Part shown: positions 18,495 to 25,411 of the stretch, one piece after another
How positions within the stretch are numbered: position 1 is the stretch's first letter
Layout of the letters: each line of letters starts with the position of its first letter
Assembly (NCBI GenBank): GCA_902363255.1
Contig: CABIZO010000002.1
Location: 186,001 to 250,000 of the forward strand
Direction: 5' to 3'
Source: Peptostreptococcaceae bacterium
Lineage (GTDB): Bacteria; Bacillota; Clostridia; Peptostreptococcales; Peptostreptococcaceae
Length of the DNA: 64,000 nucleotides
The notes under the pieces: model-generated
What the model was told of the DNA's origin: nothing
Databases searched by the model: none
Seen by the model: the letters and a program-made list of their open reading frames with translations, nothing else
Made by a program: the position numbers and the translations under genes

Positions 18495-18533
18495 TATAAA
18501 TTTAAAGATTAATTTTAATTAGTTAATATATAT

Positions 18534-18566
18534 AAATGACGGACTATTTTGGTCCGTCATTTTTTA
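18534..18566 (+). terminator. Terminator after nifJ
   Basis: AAATGACGGAC (18534-18544) pairs with GTCCGTCATTT (18552-18562), followed by T residues. Confidence 0.9.
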
Positions 18567-18661
18567 TTTTTAGAAGAATATATTTAAATAATACAAAACT
18601 GTAATAATATCCAATTAAAATTTAGAATATAATATATTTACGGAAAAAAGGAGGGGAATTT

Positions 18662-19471
18662 ATGTGGATTAGAAGTGAATTAAAAGAAAGAGGGAAAGTT
18701 ACATTTAAGAGATTTTACTGGAAAGCAGTATTAGTATGTTTTATATGTTTATTGCTAACTGGTGGTTTAGGAAGTGGTGTCGGCAGTAGAATAAGTGATA
18801 CTTATGATTCAAGCATATATAATGATTATAACTATACAGATGATGATGAATATTATTATGATGAAGATTTCGATCAAGGAGTAATAGATATTATGGATGG
18901 TGTAGAAGGATTTTTTAGTAGTGTAATCTTCTTATTATTTGTAGGCATAGCCATAGTAATTATGATTGTAGGATTCATTATTAAATTATTAATTGTTTAT
19001 CCAATAGAAATAGGTAAAAACAATTTCTTTATGGGAATAAGAGAAGAAGAAAAAACATTGGATAGTTTAATTTTTATTTATAAAAGTGGACAACTTAAAA
19101 ATACAATATTAACAATGTTTATGAAAGGACTATTCCAAATTTTATGGTCATTATTATTTATAATACCTGGAATAATAAAAGCTTATGAATATAGAATGAT
19201 ACCATATATACTAAGTGAAAATCCAGAAATAAGCAGACAAAGAGCTTTTGAAATAAGTAAAAGAATGATGATGGGTAATAAATGGGATACTTTTGTATTA
19301 GACTTATCTTTCATAGGATGGCATATATTATCAGGAGTTACTATAGGTATACTTGGGATTTTCTATGTTAATCCTTATGTAGAAAGTACAAATGCAGAGT
19401 TATATGCATATCTAAGAGAAGATGCTCTAAAAAATGGATATGTTAGTAGTAGTGAATTAATAGGATTTTAA
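18662..19471 (+). CDS. DUF975-family membrane protein
   Basis: A 269-residue integral membrane protein of the DUF975 family, whose function is unknown. It opens with the family start WIRSELKERGK, then a hydrophobic helix (about 22-42), an acidic Tyr/Asp-rich outer loop (about 48-80, with DDDEYYYDEDFD), two long hydrophobic segments (about 85-125) and further helices (about 160-185 and 215-240). The conserved YRMIPYILSENP segment is present near 180. AAGGAGGGG precedes the ATG. It lies 22 bp before an ATPase gene and is probably cotranscribed, but no functional link is known to me. Confidence 0.8.
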   Translation: MWIRSELKERGKVTFKRFYWKAVLVCFICLLLTGGLGSGVGSRISDTYDSSIYNDYNYTDDDEYYYDEDFDQGVIDIMDGVEGFFSSVIFLLFVGIAIVIMIVGFIIKLLIVYPIEIGKNNFFMGIREEEKTLDSLIFIYKSGQLKNTILTMFMKGLFQILWSLLFIIPGIIKAYEYRMIPYILSENPEISRQRAFEISKRMMMGNKWDTFVLDLSFIGWHILSGVTIGILGIFYVNPYVESTNAELYAYLREDALKNGYVSSSELIGF

Positions 19472-19493
19472 TATATGGAAAGGTAAATGTAAA

Positions 19494-20255
19494 ATGGAAG
19501 AAATAGATTATGATACTTTTATAAGAGAAGTTAAAATTAATAAAGAAAAAATAGAAAATATTAATGAATATCCTTTTTCATTGCCTATAATAAAACACTT
19601 AGAAAAATTAAAAATGCATCCAAAAGTAACCTTTATTGTAGGGGAAAATGGTAGTGGGAAATCTACTTTACTGGAAGCGATAGCAGTAGCTTACGGATTT
19701 AATCCAGAAGGAGGTACTAAGAACTTTAACTTTTCTACTCGAAGTACTCATTCAAAACTTCATGAATATGTTACCTTAATAAAGGGAATAAAAAGTCCAA
19801 GAGAAGGATTTTTTTTAAGAGCAGAGTCTATGTATAACTTGGCTACAAATATAGAAGATATGGACAGTGTAATAGGACTAGGTGCAAGAAGAGTAATTGA
19901 TTCTTATGGAGGAGTGTCTCTGCATAATCAATCTCATGGAGAATCGTTCTTAGCAGTAATGATAAATAGATTTTCGAAAAATGGTTTATATATACTTGAT
20001 GAACCAGAAGCAGCGCTATCTCCAACAAGACAAATGAGCATGCTTACTAGAATAAATGAACTTGTAAAGGAAAATTGTCAATTTATTATAAGCACACATT
20101 CACCTATACTTATGACTTATCCTGAATCAATAATATATGAAATTAAAGATAATAAAATTAAAAAGGTAAATGCTGAAGAAACAGATCACTTTCAGATTAC
20201 AAAATCATTTTTAAATAATAAAGAGAAATTCTTGAATATTTTACTAGATGAATAA
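19494..20255 (+). CDS. AAA/ABC-type ATPase, single domain
   Basis: A 253-residue soluble ATPase with Walker A GENGSGKST at about 48-56, an ABC-like signature region near QSHGESF (about 145) and Walker B LYILDEPEAALS (about 165), followed by a switch His in STHSPIL. This is the compact AAA_21/SMC-like type, not a classical transporter subunit: no ABC permease partner is near. Such proteins are often of unknown function; some act in phage defence or DNA handling, but nothing here points that way. The weak ribosome site GGAAAGGTAAATG precedes the ATG. A terminator follows. Confidence 0.8.
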   Translation: MEEIDYDTFIREVKINKEKIENINEYPFSLPIIKHLEKLKMHPKVTFIVGENGSGKSTLLEAIAVAYGFNPEGGTKNFNFSTRSTHSKLHEYVTLIKGIKSPREGFFLRAESMYNLATNIEDMDSVIGLGARRVIDSYGGVSLHNQSHGESFLAVMINRFSKNGLYILDEPEAALSPTRQMSMLTRINELVKENCQFIISTHSPILMTYPESIIYEIKDNKIKKVNAEETDHFQITKSFLNNKEKFLNILLDE

Positions 20256-20275
20256 AATTAAAAATATAATAAAAT

Positions 20276-20314
20276 AAAAATAGCAACTAACATGATTTAG
20301 TTGCTATTTTTATG
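20276..20314. terminator. Terminator between the ATPase gene and hsmA
   Basis: A perfect 15-bp stem (20276-20290 with 20297-20311) with T on one side and A on the other. It serves the plus-strand ATPase gene and, in reverse, hsmRA. Confidence 0.85.
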
Positions 20315-20325
20315 TAAAGATTAAT

Positions 20326-20721
20326 CTATATTCCCATTCCTAATATCATTCCTATAAAATAAGGAATTAACCATATTACCCAAACTATAATACTAAATTT
20401 GTGGAATGTTTCTTTTTTCTTTTCATCATTTTTATATAATACCCATGTTGCCCATACAGCGTGAAATAACATAAGCACAATAGCTAGAACACCTGTAATT
20501 CCATGTAATGTTTGACCAATTGCGCTCATTGTAGCTGCACCAGATTTAGCCATTTTACTCATAGTTAAAGTACTTGTTGTATCACATAATAAACCTAACC
20601 AAAATATAATAACATGGTTTTTATTAAGGTTTTTAGATTTTCTTTCAGAAAATACCCCTATTGTATAAAATATTAAAGCTAAAGTTATAGTAACTATTGC
20701 GAAAATTAAAATATTACTCAT
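20326..20721 (-). CDS. hsmA: HsmA-family heme-response membrane protein
   Basis: A 131-residue protein with four transmembrane helices and two conserved intramembrane His regions (TLHGITGV and LFHAVWATW), matching the TIGR03987/HsmA family. In Clostridioides difficile, HsmA is reported to bind heme and reduce heme and oxidative toxicity, and its gene is controlled by the MarR-type repressor HsmR encoded just upstream. The same two-gene order is seen here (5 bp gap, minus strand). The assignment rests on the family appearance plus the regulator; the heme function is transferred from C. difficile. Confidence 0.82.
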   Translation of the reverse strand: MSNILIFAIVTITLALIFYTIGVFSERKSKNLNKNHVIIFWLGLLCDTTSTLTMSKMAKSGAATMSAIGQTLHGITGVLAIVLMLFHAVWATWVLYKNDEKKKETFHKFSIIVWVIWLIPYFIGMILGMGI

Positions 20722-20726
20722 TTTTA

Positions 20727-21155
20727 TTATCTCCCTTTTAATTTATTTCTTAAATTGATTAAATTTTCTTTAGTTTCTTTTACTTCATCATCAGTAAAGT
20801 TATCAAATATTTTATCGAAACTTTTGTTTATCTCGTTTCTAAAGTTTTTAGCATATTCATAACCTTTAGTTGAAAATTCAACATAAGTATTTCTTTTGTC
20901 ATTTTCATACTTAACCTTTTTTACATAGTCGGCAGCCTCTAATCTACTAACTATTCCTGACATTGTTCCTTTTGATAAGGACATCTCTTTGCATAATTCA
21001 GATATAGTAACTTTTTCTTTATGAGCTATCAATTTAATAACCATAGTTTGCTGATGAGTAAGAGCGTTCTCCTTTAAATTATCATTTACAATTTCAATTG
21101 TACTGGCATATATTTCTTTAATTAGCATAGCTATTTCAAATGAATCATACTTCAT
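20727..21155 (-). CDS. hsmR: MarR-family regulator, probable heme sensor HsmR
   Basis: A 142-residue MarR-type winged-helix repressor. The core KVTISELCKEMSLSKGTMSGIVSRLEAADYVKK region (about 50-82) holds the recognition helix and wing, and long N- and C-terminal helices form the dimer. It is the first gene of an operon with hsmA, which is the arrangement of the heme-sensing HsmRA system of C. difficile. AGGAGG precedes the ATG on the minus strand. A perfect 11-bp inverted repeat lies in the promoter region just upstream, a likely operator for autorepression. Confidence 0.82.
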   Translation of the reverse strand: MKYDSFEIAMLIKEIYASTIEIVNDNLKENALTHQQTMVIKLIAHKEKVTISELCKEMSLSKGTMSGIVSRLEAADYVKKVKYENDKRNTYVEFSTKGYEYAKNFRNEINKSFDKIFDNFTDDEVKETKENLINLRNKLKGR

Positions 21156-21194
21156 TAAAAACCTCCTTATTCACTTATTTAATTAGAATTTATT

Positions 21195-21232
21195 TAGTTT
21201 GCATAAAAACCAATTAGTTTCTATGCAAACTA
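21195..21232 (-). promoter_or_regulatory. Probable HsmR operator
   Basis: TAGTTTGCATA (21195-21205) and TATGCAAACTA (21222-21232) are perfect inverted copies separated by 16 bp, 40-77 bp upstream of the hsmR start. The half sites are 27 bp apart centre to centre, and the segment between could hold the -10/-35 region. Confidence 0.6.
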
Positions 21233-21270
21233 TTTTATTATATATCATAATTTTTGTCAACCAATTATAC

Positions 21271-21831
21271 TTAGAATATTATTCCATTATAGACTAAAGC
21301 TTCAAAAGGGTAATTATTACTATAAAGTAAAGTGAATACTTGAGTATATTTCTTAAAAATATCAAATTTGTTACTACAAAAGGTAACATCATTATAAACT
21401 TTCCAGCAACCGCAAATTTTAAAATTACTTCCTTTATATTTGATAAAATCTATCACATCATTTAAAGGATATCCTAGAAAAACACCAATTTCGTGAGGGG
21501 TCTTATGCAAAAGTTCAAATCTATATTTTAAATGAAAAATATAATCGTTTATCATGACACCTTCATATCCATAAGTGTTTAAGAACTCTCTAATGTTTTT
21601 ATCGTTTAAATCATGAAGAAGCATTTTTAATCTATATAGATAAATTAGGGAGTATTTATCGCAAGTATAAATAACATGTAAGTATATATCTAACGGGTTT
21701 AGAAGGTGATTATAGTTTTCAATTTCTTTACTTAAATTTAATTCATGGTTTTTATAAACTTTAAATAAGCTACCAGTTTTTACACCAGCTAAAGTAGGAG
21801 AAGCATATTTTATTAATAAATTATCTATCAT
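21271..21831 (-). CDS. DUF3793-family protein
   Basis: A 186-residue soluble protein of the DUF3793 family, common in clostridia and of unknown function. The family core is visible in HEIGVFLGYPLNDVIDFI (about 115-133) followed by CGCWKVYND, where Cys and Trp are characteristic. The start at 21831 follows AAAGG; a closer ATG at 21840 abuts that site and is rejected. It is transcribed away from a Fur-boxed promoter that drives the DUF2325 gene; members of this family often lie beside iron and flavodoxin genes, so an iron-limitation link is reasonable but unproven. Confidence 0.75.
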   Translation of the reverse strand: MIDNLLIKYASPTLAGVKTGSLFKVYKNHELNLSKEIENYNHLLNPLDIYLHVIYTCDKYSLIYLYRLKMLLHDLNDKNIREFLNTYGYEGVMINDYIFHLKYRFELLHKTPHEIGVFLGYPLNDVIDFIKYKGSNFKICGCWKVYNDVTFCSNKFDIFKKYTQVFTLLYSNNYPFEALVYNGIIF

Positions 21832-21933
21832 AAAAATCATCCTTTAAAAGTAATATACTTTTATTATTTATATAAACCGATAATCTATTATTGAATTTTG
21901 ATGTTAAATTATGTGAAAAATAATATGAACCGG

Positions 21934-21962
21934 TTGACATGGTAAAAAAGAAGTGTTATCTT
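21934..21962 (+). promoter_or_regulatory. Promoter of the DUF2325 gene
   Basis: TTGACA (21934-21939) and TATCTT (21957-21962) are 17 bases apart, with the Fur box directly downstream. Confidence 0.65.
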
Positions 21963-21977
21963 TATAATAAATAAAAA

Positions 21978-21992
21978 TGATAATCGTTATCA
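21978..21992 (+). promoter_or_regulatory. Fur box before the DUF2325 gene
   Basis: TGATAATCGTTATCA is a perfect dyad matching the Fur consensus (GATAAT repeats). It sits at about +10 of the promoter, so bound Fur would block transcription when iron is plentiful. Confidence 0.8.
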
Positions 21993-22019
21993 ATTATAAA
22001 AAGAAGGGATGGAAGATAG

Positions 22020-22358
22020 ATGACTTTATTGGTAGTAGGTGGAAATGAAAGAATGAAAAGGGATTATATTAATTTGGGGAAAGAAAAAGGATACAAAACA
22101 AAAGTGATATTAAATATGTCATCAAAGGCTCTAAAGGATTTCGGATGTCCAGATGCTGTTGTAATGTTTACATCAACAGTTTCTCATAAATTAAAAACAG
22201 TAGTAGAAACACAAGCGAAGAAAAAAAATATACCTGTTATAAGACATTACAATAACAGTAAAGTATCTTTTATGGAATGTCTTGTTAAAGTAGATGAATG
22301 TAATGGACAATGTTCATCATGTAAATATAATTTTAAAAAATCTAAGATTCTTACATAA
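22020..22358 (+). CDS. DUF2325-family protein
   Basis: A 112-residue soluble protein with a Rossmann-like start (TLLVVGGNERMKRDYI) and four Cys near the C-terminus (C-x3-C-x2-C after about residue 90: CNGQCSSC). DUF2325 proteins are unknown in function; the Cys cluster could bind metal or an iron-sulfur cluster. Its Fur-boxed promoter and its position just before the feo operon indicate expression under iron limitation. AAGGGATGG precedes the ATG. Confidence 0.8.
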   Translation: MTLLVVGGNERMKRDYINLGKEKGYKTKVILNMSSKALKDFGCPDAVVMFTSTVSHKLKTVVETQAKKKNIPVIRHYNNSKVSFMECLVKVDECNGQCSSCKYNFKKSKILT

Positions 22359-22400
22359 AAATTAATCTGATAAAAGTAGAAAATTATTAATATAATAGAT

Positions 22401-22420
22401 AATAATGATAATTATTTTCA
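22401..22420 (+). promoter_or_regulatory. Fur box of the feo operon
   Basis: AATAATGATAATTATTTTCA resembles the Fur consensus and lies just upstream of the feo -35 box. Confidence 0.7.
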
Positions 22421-22428
22421 GAAAACTA

Positions 22429-22457
22429 TTGACATGGAAAAATATGAAAGTTATTAT
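22429..22457 (+). promoter_or_regulatory. Promoter of the feo operon
   Basis: TTGACA (22429-22434) and TATTAT (22452-22457) are 17 bases apart. Confidence 0.7.
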
Positions 22458-22526
22458 TAAATTAGATGAAAGGCATTATCAATGAATACTAAATATCAAT
22501 TGAACATATATAAAGGGGATGGTTAT

Positions 22527-22739
22527 ATGTTATTATCTATGGTTTCTCTAGGAGAAATTAAAAAAATAAAAGAACTTAGAGGAAAAGATTCAGTAAAATC
22601 ACATTTACAAAGTCTCGGATTTTTACCAGGTGAAGAAATTGAAGTAATATCAGAAAATCCAAGTGGGATTATATTATTAATTAAAAGTACAAAGATAGCT
22701 ATTAATAAAGCAATGGCAAATAAAATAGTTGTAGAATAG
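22527..22739 (+). CDS. feoA: FeoA-domain protein, first copy
   Basis: A 70-residue SH3-like FeoA protein, a small cytosolic partner of the ferrous iron transporter FeoB. It has the family pattern of a short N-terminal strand (MVSLGEIKKIKEL), a helix ending in LQSLGFLPGEEIEV, and C-terminal strands. The frame is open from 22482, but AAGGGG lies just before the ATG at 22527, which gives the normal FeoA length. It is more divergent than the second FeoA 15 bp downstream. First gene of the feo operon. Confidence 0.85.
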   Translation: MLLSMVSLGEIKKIKELRGKDSVKSHLQSLGFLPGEEIEVISENPSGIILLIKSTKIAINKAMANKIVVE

Positions 22740-22754
22740 TGGGAGGAAAGGTTG

Positions 22755-23006
22755 ATGAAGACTTTAAGAGAATTAAGACCTGGACAAAAGGGAACAGTAG
22801 TTAGTCTAGGAGAAAAAGGACCTGCAAGAAGAAGGTTAATGGATATGGGCATTACTCCGGGAGTAGAAATAGAAGTAGTAAAGGTAGCTCCATTGGGAGA
22901 TCCCATAGAAGTAAATTTGAGAGGATATGAGCTAAGCCTAAGAAAAGATGAAGCAAATCAAATACAAGTAAATCAATTAGATAAAGTAAAAGCAAATCAA
23001 TTATAA
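22755..23006 (+). CDS. feoA: FeoA-domain protein, second copy
   Basis: An 83-residue FeoA protein with a canonical RRRLMDMGITPGVEIEV segment and a C-terminal ELSLRKDEANQI strand. A TTG at 22752 is possible but the ATG at 22755 is better spaced from GGGAGG. The last dozen residues (QVNQLDKVKANQL) repeat a short VNQL/ANQL pattern beyond the usual domain end. It sits between feoA-1 and feoB, so one of the two probably binds FeoB and the other may have a separate partner. Confidence 0.88.
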   Translation: MKTLRELRPGQKGTVVSLGEKGPARRRLMDMGITPGVEIEVVKVAPLGDPIEVNLRGYELSLRKDEANQIQVNQLDKVKANQL

Positions 23007-23023
23007 TAAAGAAGGGGAGTAAA

Positions 23024-25066
23024 ATGAGTTTAAATATTGCATTAGCAGGAAATCCAAACTGTGGTAAAACAACCCTTTTTAACGAAATAACTGGATCAAA
23101 ACAACATGTGGGGAACTGGCCAGGAGTTACAGTAGAGAAAAAAGAGGGAAAATATAAGAAAAATAAAGAAATGAATATAGTAGATTTACCAGGAATATAT
23201 TCATTATCACCATATTCAGCAGAAGAAATAGTTGCTAGAAATTATATTATTGAAGAAAAACCAGATGTACTAATAAACATAATTGATGCTACAAATATAG
23301 AAAGAAATATGTACTTAACGCTTCAAATACTTGAGACAGAAATACCAACTATTGTTGCATTAAATATGATGGACGAAGTTGAAAATAGCGGTACAAAAAT
23401 AGATATAGATAAGATATCAAAATACTTAGGAGTAAAGGTTGTACCTATAGTTGCTAGAAGTGGTAAAAATGTAGATGTATTGATGGAAGAAGTAAAAAAA
23501 GTATCCAAGGTAAAAAATAAGAATCTAGAGATTTATTCTAAGGATGTTGAAGCGTTTTTAGAAGATATATTATCAAATATAGGTGATAATGATAGTCGTT
23601 TAATAAACCCTAGATGGAGAAGTATTAAATTATTAGAAGAGGACCCAATTGAAACAGAAAAGCTTTCTGAAGATACAAAGAAAAAAATTGAATCTATATT
23701 AAACAGAGCTAATGAAAAATTAAATGGAGATGCAGAAGGTGAAATTGCAGATCAAAGATATAAATTTATATCTGATGTAGTAAGAAAATCTGTTAAAAAG
23801 AAAGAAAAAGTAGATGGCAAAAGAATTGAAACTACTTCAGATAAAATAGATAAAGTATTAACTAACAGAATAATAGCTATACCTGCATTTTTAGTAATAA
23901 TGTATGGATTATTTTCTATAACATTTGGAGAAGGACCGCTAGGAATAGGTGTATGGCTTCAAACTTTAGTTTGTGATTTTTGGGATGGACCACTAACTGA
24001 AATAATACTTATTTCATTGGAAAATATGGGAGCAAGTGAATGGGCGCTATCTTTAGTAGGGGATGGAATACTTGCAGGTCTTGGTGGTGTAGTATCATTC
24101 TTACCACAAATATTAGTATTATTCTTATTAATGTCAATTTTAGAGGATAGTGGATACATGGCAAGAGTTGCTTTTGTTATGGATAAAATATTTAGAAGAT
24201 TTGGTTTAAGTGGAAAATCATTTATACCTCTACTTATGGGATTTGGTTGTTCAGTTCCAGCTCTTATGGCAAGTAGAACTTTAGAAAATGAAAAAGATAG
24301 AAAAATAACAATGATGATTACACCATTTATGTCTTGTGGTGCTAAACTTCCAATTTATTTAATGTTTGCAGCAACATTATTTGCAAATAATAATCAAACT
24401 TTAATAGTTTATTCAATTTATATGTTAGGTTTAGTTGTAGCAGTTATATCAGCACTTATATTAAGTAAATTTGTAGTTAAAGGAGAAGCTTCAAACTTTA
24501 TAATGGAACTTCCTCAATATAGAATACCAACTTTAAGAAGTGTATTAATGCATGGTTGGGAAAAAGTCAAAGGATTTGCAATAAAAGCAGGAACAATCAT
24601 ATTGGGATCTACTATATTAATTTGGTTATTATCTAACTTCAACTTAAGTGGTATGTGTGAAATGGAAGATAGTATTTTAGCATCTATAGGTAGAAGTATT
24701 CAATGGATATTTGCACCACTTGGATTTGGAAATTGGAGAGCATCTGTTGGTGTAGTAACAGGGTGGATAGCAAAAGAAAATATAGTATCTACATTTGGAG
24801 TACTATATGGAGCAAATGATGCTATAACAGAAGCGGCTATGGAAGGAAGTGCAGCAATTCCGGGTGTAGCGGCAGCGTTTACACAAGCAGCAGCATTTGC
24901 ATATATGGCATTTAACTTACTTTGCATGCCTTGTTTTGCAGCTGTTGGAGCTATTAGAAAAGAAATGGGTAATTTGAAAGATACTTTATTAACAATAGGA
25001 TTCCAAATGTTAGTTGCTTGGATAGTTGCATTCTTAGTATATATAGTATGCGGATTTATTTTTTAA
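23024..25066 (+). CDS. feoB: Ferrous iron transport protein B
   Basis: A 680-residue inner-membrane Fe2+ transporter with an N-terminal GTPase. G1 GNPNCGKTTL is at 9-18, the switch region contains NWPGVTVEKKEG, G3 is DLPG and G4 is NMMDE. A guanine-release helical region follows (about 160-260), then the polytopic membrane domain from about 280 with two Gate motifs and the conserved GFGCSVPA and LPIYLMF segments. The length is typical of the Firmicute type, without a C-terminal FeoC fusion. It lies 17 bp after feoA-2 and is under the Fur-boxed promoter. Confidence 0.96.
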   Translation: MSLNIALAGNPNCGKTTLFNEITGSKQHVGNWPGVTVEKKEGKYKKNKEMNIVDLPGIYSLSPYSAEEIVARNYIIEEKPDVLINIIDATNIERNMYLTLQILETEIPTIVALNMMDEVENSGTKIDIDKISKYLGVKVVPIVARSGKNVDVLMEEVKKVSKVKNKNLEIYSKDVEAFLEDILSNIGDNDSRLINPRWRSIKLLEEDPIETEKLSEDTKKKIESILNRANEKLNGDAEGEIADQRYKFISDVVRKSVKKKEKVDGKRIETTSDKIDKVLTNRIIAIPAFLVIMYGLFSITFGEGPLGIGVWLQTLVCDFWDGPLTEIILISLENMGASEWALSLVGDGILAGLGGVVSFLPQILVLFLLMSILEDSGYMARVAFVMDKIFRRFGLSGKSFIPLLMGFGCSVPALMASRTLENEKDRKITMMITPFMSCGAKLPIYLMFAATLFANNNQTLIVYSIYMLGLVVAVISALILSKFVVKGEASNFIMELPQYRIPTLRSVLMHGWEKVKGFAIKAGTIILGSTILIWLLSNFNLSGMCEMEDSILASIGRSIQWIFAPLGFGNWRASVGVVTGWIAKENIVSTFGVLYGANDAITEAAMEGSAAIPGVAAAFTQAAAFAYMAFNLLCMPCFAAVGAIRKEMGNLKDTLLTIGFQMLVAWIVAFLVYIVCGFIF

Positions 25067-25082
25067 ATAAAGGGATGATATT

Positions 25083-25232
25083 ATGATAAATTATTTAATC
25101 GGAATAGGAGCAGCATTAATAGTAATTTTAACATGTAAAAATTTTATAAAGAGTAGTAAGAGTGGAGAAAGTAAGTGTTCTTGTGGTTGCAATGGATGTT
25201 CATCTGCAAATCAGTGCAACCATAAACAATAA
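25083..25232 (+). CDS. FeoB-associated Cys-rich membrane protein
   Basis: A 49-codon gene 16 bp after feoB with AAAGGGATG before its ATG. One N-terminal transmembrane helix (about 3-17) is followed by a charged linker and a compact cysteine cluster (CSCGCNGC, then a further Cys). This is the pattern of the small FeoB-associated proteins that replace FeoC in Firmicutes. A role in FeoB assembly, or as an Fe-S or metal sensor, has been proposed for the group; it is not proven. Confidence 0.85.
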   Translation: MINYLIGIGAALIVILTCKNFIKSSKSGESKCSCGCNGCSSANQCNHKQ

Positions 25233-25256
25233 TTTCTTAACAATCTAACCTTCCCT

Positions 25257-25287
25257 AAAAAAGAATGACAAAGCTCATTCTTTTTTT
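25257..25287 (+). terminator. Terminator of the feo operon
   Basis: A 12-bp stem (25257-25268 with 25275-25286) with TTTTTTT at the end. Confidence 0.85.
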
Positions 25288-25411
25288 ATTTTATCAATTA
25301 ATAAAATATATAAATTAACATAAAATATAATTTACAATTTATAAGAAAAATTAATTTATTAAACTATGGTATAATTATTGTAGTAATAAAATTAATATGG
25401 AGGAATTTTGA

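Noticed and set aside
19843..20028. Minus-strand frame inside the ATPase gene
   Set aside because: Antisense to Walker B and signature motifs, no ribosome site.
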